Shown here: positions 1 to 26,282 of the stretch, in pieces
Numbering within the stretch: position 1 is the stretch's first letter
How the letters are laid out: every line of letters starts with the position of its first letter
Assembly (NCBI GenBank): GCA_029948255.1
Contig: JALIZF010001922.1
Coordinates: forward strand, 930,001-994,000
Direction: 5' to 3'
Origin: Telmatactis stephensoni
Taxonomy: Eukaryota; Cnidaria; Anthozoa; Actiniaria; Isophelliidae
DNA length: 64,000 nt
Program-made: the position numbers and the translations under genes
The notes under the pieces: model-generated
Told to the model about the DNA's origin: nothing
Seen by the model: only the letters and a program-made list of their open reading frames with translations
The model's database searches: none

Positions 1-3000
1 TTCTTTGTAAAAATGCTAAGTTTTAAAAATTCATATCTTTGTCAGTTTAAGAGCAATCTCCTCCGGCGAAACTTTGCAAATTTACAAATATCGATAAGAC
101 AAATTTGATAGTGAATTCCTTTTTCCGATAAATTAAATTATTTATAATGTCATGCCAGCGTGATAAGGGTCTTTTGAGTCGGTGAAATATGACTTACAGC
201 CTATATATGTTTGACACTATGACAGGCATTTTTTCTGTAAGTTGCTCACCCACGTATAGATCTAGAACTTACCTGATAGCCAATATTTAGACTGATTTGA
301 ATGATTTAATGTATGTTTACTTTCTCTGACATATACTTTATCTATTATATAATGCAAAGAATACTCACAACCTTTTTATATTTTCAAACTAAAAGGATTC
401 TTATAAAATGAAGGTATATAAATGTTTACCTTTTCTCTTTTTGATAAAAGTTCGCCCGAACAGCAATAAAGTTCAGTCAACAGGTAAACATAAATTTTCG
501 ATTTTGAAGATTTATCAGAAAACGATTGTTCAATTCCGTTTTGAAGGTTTTTGGCATTGTAAATATATTCAATTAGAGTGCAGGGCTTTTTGGAAGAATG
601 TAATACTAGCTTAGCTTCTAATCGCGGTTAAGCTTCTACTGGGATGTTTTTCTCTTGTTGTTCAACTCTGAAATCTTCCTCTCCCTTTCCTAGATTGACT
701 AAATGACATTTTGTCAATAAAATTTGATTAACTACTGAAGAAGTCACCACCAATAAATTGCATCCCACTAAAGATGTTCCATTGAGCGCAACAGCTGACC
801 AGCATTAACGTGGGCCCATCTATAACTGTTTTTTAAGTGTCTTCTAGCGTTTGCGCACTAATTGGGGACAATGTACTCTCACACTCACTACCTCTACATT
901 AAATATTTTCTATACATCGCTCAACTCATGTTGATGTTTTTTTTATTACATTATCACAATTCATAGAGCTAACAGCTCATCTCAGGCTCGTAACATGGTA
1001 TATGGGATCAGGGATCGAGCCTCAAATTATGGCCAGGATCAGGGATCAGAGGCCAGAGATCAGGGATCAAATGGTTGGGATCGAGGATCAGGGACATTGG
1101 GTCAGGATCAGGGATCAGCTCAGTTTTTTACATCAAGGATCAGGGATCAAAAATTTCTAAAAATATGGGCTCAGGCCGGGATCAAAATTTCCGTAAAAAA
1201 ACGGGATCAGTGAGACGAAAATATACCATGTTACGAGCCTGTCATCTATTATCATTATTATTGTCTGTACCTATAAAACTAAGACAATATTTTTGATAAT
1301 CTACCCCACGGGGCTGACGGAAGTACTGTATCCGCTTATTAATGGCCTTTATAAAGAGGGGGTTAGCTCAGTCTATGTTCAAATTTACCTGAAACCGAAC
1401 TTATATTTATAGAGATGATCGAGTGTTGTTTTGGTTTCTACGTGACCACTCGATATGTTTGTTTACTTTTAAAATGAATTTACTTTGATTGTTGTATTTT
1501 TTAGGTATGAAAGGGTATGCAAACATTCACTTTACCCTTTTCTAATCCTTTTTTAAAACATATATATTATATTCTATACAAATATTCTACGCAAATATTC
1601 TATGTAAATATTCTACGCCACAGGTAGCCCATACAACCGACCTGTAGCAAATCGTTAATGTGCGTACAAACTGACCAAGACTGCAAAGATCACAAAAAGA
1701 CTTTTCCGGCCACCACTAACCGTGAGTTTTACTTGACGCAAGAGTGATCAATTTTCAGATTTTCAGCAAGAAAAGGCGACTCGCCTGGCTCGAATATTTC
1801 AGTTTTGAGAATGTGATTATATCAGTTAGAGTAACAGCTTTTACTGCACTCGTAATTATGAGTTAAATTAGATAAGATATCGCTAATGCAACAAAATTCT
1901 GTAGCAATCTCACATGATCTTTTTACTGTCTCTTTACATTGTACTAAAAGCACTATAAATTGTGAGTATCTTTCAAAACAATCGCACAATTTATGCCTCA
2001 ATCCAAGTTTTCACTTTTTGGTGAAAAAATAAAAAGGAATCTGAAATGTCTTAGCGTCACTTTTTCTGATTGCCAGTTTATTTTTTACTAGAAAGGTATA
2101 CATCGTGAAGATATTCAAAATGCTAAAACACATTGTGAACAATAAACATTTTTCAAGCAGACTTTAATATTTTGGCAATAATACGCGTTTCGAAAACATT
2201 ATTATCACGAAATACGTCATCCGCGCGCATTTTGTCTCATGAATATTCATTACTTATTCTCTGATAGAATTTATTCTCACTTTGTTTTTTGTCAGTAACA
2301 GTACAACAGCCCTTCCTTCAAAATATATACTCTAAACCCGCGAGAAATTATCTCCACACTTCGATCGTTTAAATGAGCATCATAAAGCGCTTAGAGTATA
2401 AGATATATTACGCACAGTGTTTAAAACCCGCAAAAAATATTGTTGCCAAATTCAGTAACCACACAATAACCATTGTGATTGGGTTGGTCGCTAAATAGAG
2501 GTATAGAATACAAATTAAAGCAGAACCACTCTAGCTGGAGTTTAGCATCTCACCGCAATACAAGGTGACCGCATTATAGAGGTAAGAACGCAATCAAATT
2601 GTATGATACGAGCATTAAATGACGGATTCAGTTCTTATTTATCCAGCTTTTTCGTTCTCGACTTTTTCTTGGTAAGTAAGTTGTGTAGTATGCTGTTTTA
2701 GTAGTTTTAAACTAATAGAGCTTTTGTCCCTTTGTTCTAGAAACAGTGTATCTAATTTGACTAATTAAATAACTACTTCTCAATTATGTAAACTTTTTGT
2801 TTATTTGTTTTCATATGCATATTAGGTAGTTATGCAGGCCATTTAGACTCAGTGGAACGCCATATTGAATTATTTTGTGGAGAGCTATTAAAAGACTTAA
2901 CAAGAAGGTAAGGTTATTAGTTTGCTAACTGAACATACTAGAATTATTACGTGCATGCATGAGAACGGGGCATGAGAACGGGAAAGGATAGATGAAAATT

Positions 3001-3678
3001 AATGACGAACTCGCATGCTTTAGCTCAGTTTCAGGCCATTTCCTTCTCCTTTCAAGTAGCCCTAAAGTGTGGAGAAAAGATTTACCGAACGGAACCCTAT
3101 TGTGAAACTTAAAACTTGAATATAAAAATAAATATAAAAATATTTACAAACTTATTACCACAAATATTTCGTGGTGTACTTTTTGGAAACATTTTGAATA
3201 TTTTATTTCTCTGGGACCACGGCTCCATTTTGTTTGCATATTCATGATGAAGAAATGATTGTCGGAATTATTTGTTGCTTATAGCAACGCTAGTGAACTT
3301 TTCAAATGATGCAACCAATATTTATAATATCAATTTTTCCTGTACCATTTACATTTCAAATCTTGACTAATCTGTCTACATGGGGATTTCAGAAACTGTA
3401 TTTACAAAATCTTTTTTTTTCTTCAAAAATTATACAAACCGGAAGCACTGTTCTACTTGTACTTCCTGTGTTTATATTTGTCGAGTCCCCGGAAGTGGAG
3501 TGAGTTGTTCCCGGTAAAACAGCGGTCTTTCTTACGCATGCGCAGAGTAAAGGAACTATGAACTCATGATTGATTCAATCAGACACCAAAATAGCAGAAA
3601 GTGTCGGCTTTTTAGCGAATGAAATGACGAGAAAACTTGATCGAACTTCCTAAACTAGAACTTAGACTAACTGTTTAG
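1..3678. other. Intergenic, upstream of PI4K2
   Basis: No supportable gene. AT-rich sequence with a GGATCA-type minisatellite (listed separately), a short run of about 14-base repeats built on AAATATTCTACGC near 1575-1615, and a CCACAGGTAGCCC motif near 1619 that matches the ends of a transposon family found elsewhere in the window. The last few hundred bases presumably contain the promoter and 5' UTR of the kinase gene, but no TATA box or transcription start could be fixed. Confidence 0.5.
1004..1210 (+). repeat. GGATCA-type degenerate minisatellite
   Basis: The motif GGGATCAGGGATC recurs with spacers of variable length for about 200 bases. Open frames across it read as repeats of D-Q-G-S and are not convincing proteins. 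Confidence 0.7.
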
Positions 3679-16164
<12,486 letters not shown>

Positions 16165-19100
16165 AGACTGGGGTTGAGATTGACAATTATAAATTGACCA
16201 AAACAAACGAATACTAGAAGAATTGAATTTTATAGAAAAAACTGAAAAGAACATTTTGGTTGAATATCAACGTGAGAGAACGTCGAGAACATGGAAGGAT
16301 TTCCGTTTTGATATGAAGATTGAAAATGGTGAATAATTGATGAAGGAGGAAATAGTATGATTTGGTGTAATTTTTTAAGATGACATTGTATATGAATAGT
16401 GCATTTCGCTTTAGTTTTCTTCCGTTTTGTATAATACAAACTTAGCTGATGATCGAATTTGCTGCTGAAATAACTCCATTCTACAAATATGTTGTACCTT
16501 TGTTTAACAAACAAAACTAAATATTGGATTATGTTGGTCCAACAGTGTCCTATCCTGTGAGCAGAGGCAAGAGAGCATAAATTTATGCTCTCTTGGCAGA
16601 GGTTAATAGTGAAGGGAGAGAGAATTGGGTTTCCTGTGTAACATAGGAATCCCAATCCAGGTCCTCTTTAAACTCTATTTCCCTCAAAGAAACGCTTGCA
16701 AAACAGGCTACGGAGCTAGGGGATGCTGAGGATCAGACAAAACCTCTGCTAGCAAGGTAACAGTGTCTAAACCAGGAGAAAAAAACACGTTGGACTAGCA
16801 CTGCTCGGTGATATGGTACATTCTAGTAGTGTACAAGACCAAACTTTCACTGCTAATGTCTGGTTTACTTCGCTGAATTTTTATGAAAATAGCCAGAGAG
16901 ATTTTCTCTCCGCGATTTCGGCAACGAAATTGTTATGAAATGTACATTGTAGTTATGTGTAGCTGTGGATCTTTTTTTGAATGAGATAAAAGGTTCAGTC
17001 TTAATACTATGTAAATTTTGCTTCTGAACAATGTCCTATTTAATTGTCTAATTAATTCATACATTTCCATCGCGTGATTGCAGGTAGATTAGGATTAAAG
17101 ATGAAATTTCTTGGTTGTTCAATTAATCTCTCTTAGTGGGTTTTACCAATGAGTCAGTAAGGGAAGAAGCCAAAACAATGATCCACGAAAGGGACTCAAG
17201 GTTTCAGATTTGGTGGAAGTTACCAAGACATCCCCAACCCCCAATGACCACCTACTTGGCAATCTCGAATCTGATTGTATGTGGTGACTGTTTCTATTTG
17301 AAATACGTCTAGCACGCTTTGGAACCTGCGGTTCATTGATTCAGTACATTAATTACTACAATGTATACCGCATTCTTATTTTTGGAGATTATGATTTGAT
17401 GACAAAGTTAATAATTTCACTCCCAGGAATACCTCCTCTCCCCATTTCCCCTCTCCCCTTTTCCCTCCCCCCTCCCCTTTCCCTTTCTCCTAAGGGCCGC
17501 TACGCAGGCTAGCGTATGCCAGGAATGATGTTCTCGGGGGTTCGACGGTCGTGGAAAGACTTGGAATAATTACAATAATTGTTCTTATTTATATGCAATC
17601 CCCAATTCAAATGGACTTTGAATAGGTACCCAATAAAGTAGTGGACTGCAGAGGAGGCTAGACAAAAACGTGCGCGTTTTCTTGCCATAAGCACAGCATC
17701 GATACCATCCAATCAATGCATGGAAATAGAGTATGTGTATATAATACGGTGTTGTCATAGTTTCCGTTGCCATAGCAACTGATATCCTTATAACACCTAC
17801 TTCATTAGAAACTGATGTGATACCCGCTGCTAGATCGTTCAGAATGCATGGATTAACGAATGGATGACAGAATAATGAATGAATGAATGAATAAGAGAAT
17901 GAATGAATGAATGAATGAATGAATGAATGAATGAATGAATGAAGCTATTGTTATTTCTATAGACCTCAAAATTTCACTTTCTACAATTTTTAGCATGGAG
18001 ACATAAACCATTTCTGCATAAATAACGAAAGACCAAACGGATGGATGGAAGAATGAATGAATGAAGCTATACAGTCTGTATTGTTTGTCTGGAAGCTGCA
18101 TACTTGATATATTTTGAACAAACATATCTTGGCGTCAGCAATTATCGTATATACGTAATGGCCCACTGTATAAAACCCCTGAGGCGTTACAAATACTTAA
18201 TGATAATTATGGGTCATAATGCCTGACGCGCGAATGAATGATATACAGAAACCATTTTCTGCCTTTGGGGGAAATTCAGTTTCTAAGAAACAACGGGAGC
18301 AAGTTTTTATCTAAGATCAAACCTAGTAATTTAAGCTTGATTATCAGAGATACCGCGGCGATGACCCTGACATATATTGCAAATATCAGACCAATAAAAC
18401 GGTCTAGCGCAGTATCGACAGTGCACCCATATCTATACGACCACGCTTGTCTTAGAATAGCTCTACACTTATCTGAATAAACTCAAAAACACGCTAAAAG
18501 GATGTTTTGTCTGTTGATAGACAATAGATAGCGAAACGGAGATAAACAATATTCATTTTCAAATTTGTAATTCGGATTATTCGGTGCATGTCCTGATCCA
18601 TTCCAGACATTTTTTATTAGGGTTTAGTAGAGGAGATTTTTATAGCATTCCGTGACGTTAGAGGTCACGTGTTCATCTATGAAAACATTAACCTAATAGC
18701 AAGAAAAAATGAGGTAACTTACCACATTTTCTCTGTTTTTTTTAGCCAATCCCGTGACAGTAACGTATTGTTATATAACTTGCAATTCTCCCTACCCTAC
18801 ACTAGTCAGGCAACTGGACGTTGACTCATCAATTCTGACTCAGCTAGGAGGGTAAAGCAGGGAGAATTTGTAAAAATTATTCGGGCGAAAACTGTTAGAG
18901 CACAGCAATATATATTCATAGAACGTTTCGTTTTATCACTGTGGACCCCTGTGATATAACCACGTGGCTTTTCGCATTTGTAAAGAAACCCCCTCTCCCT
19001 TTTTAAGGGGTTCATATAAAATCTGACTATATGATGGAGGGCCCTACGGAATAATGACCCCTGATACCACTAACGTAAAGGTTGTCTATAGTTCAAAGTT

Positions 19101-19513
19101 TATACCCCGGCAAACTAGTTGACCCGCATTAAGTACATTTTGTGTACAATTTAGTGGATTTTATTCATAAATCAATTGTTTTGAATTTTGATAAACATTT
19201 CTGTAGCGAAAAGAATTTGGACCAAAACAACTTGAAAGCACTTCATTTCGCTTGATGGCCGTTATGAGCATGCGCAGATCAAACGTGGTCTCTTCTTGTT
19301 GAGGATATTGCACCTCAGTTTGAAGCATGGGGTATTTTTAGCATCTATCAAATAAAGCGGAAAAAAGATAATAAATTGCCTTGCTTTCATCGCAATAGCT
19401 TTGCAACGCGGAGAGGGGGACAGAAAAACCAGCAAGAACTCACTGAAAAAACTCTCGGCCTTTTTAGACTTACTAAAAGAACTCCTGGATCGTACTCTTT
19501 TTCTTGGATTACA
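16165..19513. other. Intergenic between PI4K2 and the first IL-17-like gene
   Basis: Contains the unmarked PI4K2 3' UTR (no AATAAA found near the stop), a pyrimidine-rich tract near 17437-17490, and a GAAT array (listed). No further gene is supported; the open frames at 18238 and 18806 lack recognisable domains. Confidence 0.5.
17868..17945 (+). repeat. (GAAT)n microsatellite
   Basis: About 18 units of GAAT with minor interruptions. A second short run occurs near 18050. Confidence 0.85.
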
Positions 19514-22500
19514 ATGGTAAGCCAATTTACGTCATTTAAGCCTTATAATTATTGTAAAAAGATATTTTGAACCTTTTGTTCAACACGTGTAATTAGTAAT
19601 ACTTAATTGAGACATTCTACAGTTCTCTTGTGAGTTTGACCAGGATCGTTAGGGTCGTTAACTTATGAACTAAGAGAAAATATAACCATCACAGTTTTGG
19701 TTTCAAACAACTTGCAATCTCAGGAGATATTTAGTGTTTGGACTAGTAGTTTCAAGTTATGCGAGAAGTTCTGGATATTATGGTCGAGAATTGCTTTTTG
19801 GTCCGTCCTTTTTATTAGTAATTTCAGACTGTTCAGCTTTCACAAAAACGAGTACCCTGTAAAAAACATTTTCTGACCCTCCTAATTTAAGCTTTATAGT
19901 TCCCTTATCGAGAAGGAAAGTTTATACAACGGTAGTTCCTGTTACTAAATCAACTTGACATTGTTGATCATCAACAACAACAACGTATCTTACATGTTTT
20001 CAATTACACACTAAAAAAAATTCTCGTCATTAAATCTAGTTTGAAGTTGGTTTGTCCAAAATGGTGTTATAACTAGTTAAATCGCGATAGACTATTCTTT
20101 ATTGTGTGTTCCAAGGCAAGTAACCGACAGCGAAACCGACCAAGACTTGCTCTCACCTTAGCTTGAGTTTTAGAAATTCGCGTTGTTCGGCAACATTTCA
20201 AAAAAGATAACAAGACGATTATTAAATACATTATTTTCTTGTCTAATGTGAAGTTTATGTATAAATTGCTTCAAAGTAGGGGTGTCGAATGCACAGTCGT
20301 ATCGAAAAGTCGGCAGAGTCTCGCAAAATGTAGGTCAAATTTCGCAGGTTTTGAAATCTAGCTCGGGGTTTTTCCGCAAAAAGCCGTATCAAGGTCTCGA
20401 ATTTTGAAAACAAAGAAAATCAGCTGTAAAAGAGTCTAGGGCTCGCAAAAAATACGCCTTGTTTCGCGTTTCGCAACGTGTCGCCGTGTCCATTCGAAAC
20501 CCTTAAAATTCTTCACTAAACTTTTTTTACGGAAAGTACAATATTGCAACACTTTGTGGAATAAAAAATATCGCAACTGACGACAACGAACGTATTTTCA
20601 ATGCGTCAATTCACTTGAATTCACTTGATAGATCATGATATTCTTTATGGGAGAAATGTTTCGTAACCAAATAAGAATTTGTAGCATGTTAAATTACTCA
20701 ATACAAACAAGGACTGTCTGCCTGTTTCCTCTCGAATGTTTTCAACCTCAACAACAATATTAACCACAAGATGCGAATTTTATTTTCGATGGTTGAGCGA
20801 GCAGAACAAAGCACTGCTCGGATGGGGGTGGGGTGGGGTAAGGTTACAGACAAAAGTGTGGGGGAGGGAGGGCGTAGAGATGTCAACTGTTTTCTTTGGT
20901 ACAGGAGTGGTGGTGTGCCAGACTCGTACCCAGTCGCTTCTTCTTATTCGCGAAGTGATTGATGGGAAGGATTTACCGGCGCGCCCCAATCCCCTTCAAA
21001 ATTCCTTTGCAGAATAAAAAAATAAGTGTCGACTGGGTACGAGTCTGGTGGTGTGCAGTGCGAGAGGGTCTTGAAATTCCGTTAAGCTAGACTGAAGTAC
21101 CTCTTTGATAAGCTATAAAATGATTTGGCTAAAGGATGTTAAATAGAACATTTTTTCAAAGTACTTCTTAGAAGTCTTCAAACTGTACCTAGCTAATAAA
21201 ATGATTCAGTTTAAAAAATCAAAGCAGCCTCATCATTCAACGTCATTATCACGTGATGTTGCCCTCCAAAAAACGTCAACGTTTCTGTACAAAAACTCAA
21301 GCTTCGGCCGCCCATAACTTTGGCACCATTCATCGAAACTACCTAAAAAAATTTCAAGTTTTGCTAACTTTGGTGTGGTCTTTTCAAATATTTTATAATA
21401 TTTTTGTTCCTGAGTTGATTAGAATGTAAAATGTCACGCAAGGGGCGAGGAAAGCTCATTCGATAAACTGAGATCAATGGTGCGCATTCTGTCTAAGGGA
21501 GCTTAGGGAAGTCTGAACCATGAATTGGATGAAACCCAGCGTATTTCCTTAGATGTCGTATAAATGCTAATTTGCTATAATTTTGCTTCTTTAGGCCAAG
21601 TCTGTCATCTTTCTACTGTCCTTCATGGCGATCTTCTCATTAAGCGAAAGTGGTGTAGCAGTCAAAGACGACGGAAAGAGAGCTCTCCCGGCTAGAGTGC
21701 GACGACCAACACATGTTCTAAAACACCTTTATGCTGACCAGTGTGAATACTTAACACGTACAGACTGCCTCAACAAACCTCTGCCACGTGGTAAAAGGGT
21801 CTGCGCGCAAATTCCCGAGGAAGAGCTGCGTGATAGACTCCAGAAGATAGGAGGCTGGAATCCACTTTATACAGCTATGAACAAAACAGAAGCTGAAAAT
21901 TTCAAGGATCCACGGTGGTTCTATCAAGGGCTACGACCAATCACCAAACTCCCTGACCGGAAACCGAAATGCAAAAACCCTCCCAAACGTCCACCACGGC
22001 CAAAACGCCCGCCAACGCCAAAAGAAAGCGATGAAAAAGCAGGAATATTGAACAAAAAAAGTTTCCTACAACCAAACGAGAAGAAGCAAGATCAAGAAGT
22101 CAGCTCTGGTGAACAACCCGAAGAAATGTACCACGAGGATTCTCAGAGCGTTCAAACAATAACAATATCCAAACGTGCCGGAAGAAAGATTCAGGGGTGC
22201 TGGAAAAGATCCGATGTTGTCAAGTCAACCGTAAATCAAGGCGACTTCGCACGTCACCACCTTTGTGGCGAGTGTCACGTGGTCACTACCCTTGATGATG
22301 ACGTAAGGCCTCGAATAATCAACGAAGCATCTTGTAATCACCTCGCGACGGACCCTAATAAAGGACACGATGGCAACATGTGCGCTTATAATAGTGGTAT
22401 ATGCATGCAGAGGGTCATACATGTGCCCGCATTGAAGTACGCAGGCTTTCAAATGGACAGACGTCTCAGTTTCATCTACAGAACACCTATCTATGTGGAA

Positions 22501-22599
22501 AAGTGGATTGAATTCACCAAAGAAATTAAAGCCGGTTGTCAATGTCAAATGCATAAGAAGATCATTGCTATTCTACAGCAACTCAGTGCAAATCCATAA
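19514..22599 (+). CDS. IL-17-like secreted protein, paralogue 1
   Basis: Predicted secreted cytokine precursor. Exon 1 ends at the start codon (ATG 19514-19516, then GTAAGC). A 2.08-kb phase-0 intron ends TTGCTTCTTTAG, and exon 2 (21595-22599) carries the rest, 335 residues in all. Starting instead at the internal ATG 21625 would cut the hydrophobic signal (AKSVIFLLSFMAIFSL) in half. Layout: signal peptide 1-20; N-terminal domain with Cys 51, 59 and 71, RGKR and IGGWNPLYTA (about 49-110); Pro/Lys linker; dibasic KR 194-195; C-terminal domain 196-335 with eight cysteines, CGECHVVTT, RPRIINEASC and AGCQC. The last three motifs match IL-17 cytokines; that assignment is inference from cysteine and sequence pattern. 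Another cystine-knot factor (spaetzle-like) is the alternative. Paralogues lie at 29690-33135 and 37960-41274. Confidence 0.78.
20919..21047. mobile_element. 129-bp TIR element with 9-bp target duplication
   Basis: Inverted ends CAGACTCGTACCCAGTCG and CGACTGGGTACGAGTCTG are perfect over 18 bases and flanked by the exact 9-base duplication GTGGTGTGC (20910-20918, 21048-21056). It lies in the intron of the first IL-17-like gene. A 9-base duplication is typical of Mutator-type elements; the family is not certain. Confidence 0.85.
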
Positions 22600-23388
22600 A
22601 GTAATAGTAAGTTGTAAATGGCTTGACGAACCTTGCTATTCTTTGTTATAAATGGGTCAATTGACTTTACAAACTTTTAAATCGTTCGTAGGAAAGGATG
22701 TTAATGAGGTTTTATTTAATTAACAGCTCAATAACTAACATTTGGCCTAAAAACTACTAGTGTACTGAGAAATAACCATAAAGAGTTAAATGATAGTAGT
22801 TAAAGTGGCTAAACGTAGTTAGCCGATAAATGCAAATATATAGTTATAATTGATATTTTACTTAGACTTATTGACCATGATGACATAATTCAGTCTGTTC
22901 GCTTCTTCGTTGGGCTTCCTGTGGTGGTCGACCTACCAGTACAAGAGGGCGAAAACTACAACTTATGGAATCATGCAGTCTAACATTTTACCGAGCCGAA
23001 AATAATTTGCCGCAAATGCACTACTGCAAATGTCGTTTTTTCGAGTGAAATTCAACGTGGAATTCCCCAGTCGGGAAATGAATTTTCCTTGAATCCCATA
23101 GCGGACATGAAAAAATAAATAAAGCCAATTTTGTCCATTTTTTCAAAGCATACGGCAAACCATTCAAGAGCAAGTACACAAAAATAGTCAGCGAATGAGA
23201 ATGAAGCTGTAGTCGTGAATGAAATCGTCTATAAACTTGCAAACTTACTTTTCTTCAACCGAGTATCGAGTATTTGATGAGGAACAAAATTATTGTCAAA
23301 CTACTGGAAAATTTACTTTATTTGACTGCATTTGGAACTGAAAGCCATGTAGACATTGTCCTGAACAAGAGTCCTGCTATTTTTACAG

Positions 23389-25015
23389 TTAGGAACGCAG
23401 TCAGGATCGCAGTTAGGATCGCAGTCAGGATCGCAGTTAGAATCAAAGATGGGATCCTCTAAAATTAAACGTATTTACCTGGGTGAAAGTATAAATGCAA
23501 AATATGGATTCCAGTTTGGACTTTACAGAACCAAATCCCTTATACGAAAATTGGGAAACAATATTCAACCGTTTCGAAGCACGGCTGTTTAATCAAAAAG
23601 TGGACATTAGGTTCTAGTCTCCGAAACGCGTGTTTTCACTCGGTCAAGTGTCATGAAATCGAGGCTTTGAACATGCGAGACTGAAGGAGAAGGCGCACTG
23701 AAATGGGCGGTAAAAAAGTGCATTTTCACTTGTTTTGAGAAGTAGTTTTTTAAGTTGGTTTTCGGTGTTCAGTTATTTGGTCCATAATGGACTTTTCGGT
23801 GAGTTTTTAGTTGGAAATTGATGAAAGAGACGGTATATTTATTGAGTTTCTAAAGACCCTGTGACGAAAGGATGTGGAGATTTTGTAAACACGCTCTGAA
23901 AGGCACTAAAAAGGGGGTATTTTTCCCTGCTTCGGAAGTTTTTCCAGCTGAAGGTAAGTCTTTGTTGTATGTAGCATTTATAACTTCTAGTAATTTTGCC
24001 AGTGTTGTGTACCTAACTATTTTTTGGGCGGAATTATAAGATGCTATTAACGATCACATAAGCTTAATTTCGAAGGCACGTTCCAGTTCCTTCCATCGTT
24101 TTCGTGTCGTTTTGATTTTTGCCTAGCGAACTTTCACACCGAACTGATGCCTGCCCCAGCTTTAAATTGTAGTTTTTGGTGTATCCAAAACGTAAACATG
24201 GATGCTTCAAGAGTCTGTGGCAGTGAAGCTCGAGATTTTGACTTGTTAGATTCAGATTCGAAACGTCGGTATTCTTTCCTGGCATGTTTGCTGAAATGAT
24301 AAGTATCTACGACAAAATGCACCAATCTAGTCTCATTTAAATTGCTCGAGATAGCAGGGGTTTGAAGTGTGCTCTTTACGTAATAAACAATTCAATCTTT
24401 ATTCAGGAAGCTTATTTCACAAAGTGTTTTACAATAAGGTCCTGCAACTTAACTAAACAAAATAAATTAATCGATATATAAAAACGCATTATAGAAAACT
24501 ATACGAATCAAAATCGAAATACCTCCCTTAACCAAACCGCCCAACCAGTGATAGAACACTGATGAAAGATAAAATGATATAAAAACTACTAGATTATAAA
24601 CTATGTTAATTATGGTAAGATATAAAACTGATACTATAAGTACATATACCTATTTCAAAAAAGGTTGTCACCGATAAGAGCGATAGGCGATAGGTAATAG
24701 GTCATTCCAAGACCGCAAAGCACTATTGATTTCTAATTGATTTACATATGAATAGCCAAATATTTGATGGAAGAGTGTAAAGAAAGATTTAGGATGGCTT
24801 AATTAAGAAATCAATAGTGCTTTGCGGTCTTGGAATGACCTATTACCTATCGCCTATCGCTCTTAGCGGTGACAACCTTTTTTGAAATAGGTGTATATAC
24901 TATAAGTACATAAGATCCATCCATGATATTGCATCATTCTAACTGCGATCCTAACTGCGATCCTGACTGCGATCCTAACTGCGATCCTAACTGCGATCCT
25001 AACTGCGATCCTAAC
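23389..25015. mobile_element. Composite element with inverted 12-bp minisatellite ends
   Basis: The left end carries about four copies of GGATCGCAGTTA-like units (23395-23443). The right end carries about six copies in the opposite orientation (TAACTGCGATCC, 24949-25013). The two arrays therefore face each other 1.5 kb apart, as in some foldback or subterminal-repeat elements. No transposase frame lies between them; a separate MITE (24646-24896) does. Confidence 0.5.
24646..24896. mobile_element. 250-bp MITE with about 85-bp inverted ends
   Basis: Long inverted ends (CCTATTTCAAAAAAGGTTGTC ... and its reverse complement at 24868-24890) containing GCGATAGGCGATAGG. The element is flanked by a 15-base direct repeat ATACTATAAGTACAT at 24631-24645 and 24897-24911. 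Confidence 0.75.
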
Positions 25016-26282
25016 ATGACCATTAGTTTATATCTCCCTGGAGATATGTTGATCTCATGAATGGCAAAACAACACTTGTTCGTCGGGAAAAAGGTCTGGA
25101 GCATTTCATTGACACTGAGAAAAAAGTAAGTTAAGTAAAGTGAGTCGAAAGTTTTGTTCCCCTAACTATCAATAGCTTGTTTATATTCAGACATGATAAT
25201 AGTTTTCTATTCTTGCTGTTTTTTTTGGTTATGTTTTGAATGCCTTTTTACCGGTGTTTTTGGATAATTCGTTCTGACAACTTCAGTTGAAAATAAGCTT
25301 AAATCGCTCAAACAAATCTATTGGACTGTGTATTTCTGTTGTTTTGTTTTCAAAAACATCTATGACTGCATCCGGATATAATCAATTCTTCATGTTTTGA
25401 AATAAGTGATAATTTTTTTCTACTGAAAGGATAAAAGTAATGTCGAAGTTGTCGAAAAACACCAGACCACGACGGACTTCAAACGCTCGCTTTTCATATT
25501 ATGTATACTAGGGGTAAAAATGTCCTTTTGCTATTAGTTATTGCGTCTTTTTCTTTGCTTGTTTTCTCATGATAACTTTTGGCAGCTATTGAAGTTTGTT
25601 TTTGAGCTATTTTAAATTAAAGTCGCTAAAAACAAAAAGAAGAAACACAGCAATCGCGGGCTACCTCTGTAAGTATGCAATTCCACGCTGAATTCCCCTC
25701 CATGTTTTACCGTCAATATCTTTGGAAAAATATTTTCCTTTCTCTTGAAAGCTGTTGAATCTTTTTTATTAACTTGTATTCTCATTTTATATTAAACTAC
25801 AAAAAATAATTCCTTTTCAAATACCGATTATGAGAAGGAAAAGGAATCAAAGCAGTCGCGGGCTGCCTGTGTAAGCGGGCAATTCCACGCTGAATTCTCC
25901 CTCCTCGATGGGCTTGATAGCCAATCAGCGCGCGAGTTTCGTGTGAGCTATGGGATTCTACTCTAAATGTGATTCAAGCTGGAATTGAATCACATAACTG
26001 AGATTATCGTAAATTTGTTGCTTGGTAACAAAACCTAGCTAAACAACCGTTCGTATAACGCTTGATTTCCTTTAGCCGATTTGTATTCTTTTGCGCTCTG
26101 TTTTATTTGACTTTGATATAATTGCTTGAAATAAATATGAATAGATTGAAGTGGGTTTTTTGTACTTGTATTCTTAAATAGCCTTCCTAAAAATGCCTTC
26201 CTAAATTTTCCGTAAATGTTTTGAGCCGTTAATGAATGGAATTGTTACTCGGACATTCCCGGCTTTCAACTTGTTTTTTTAG

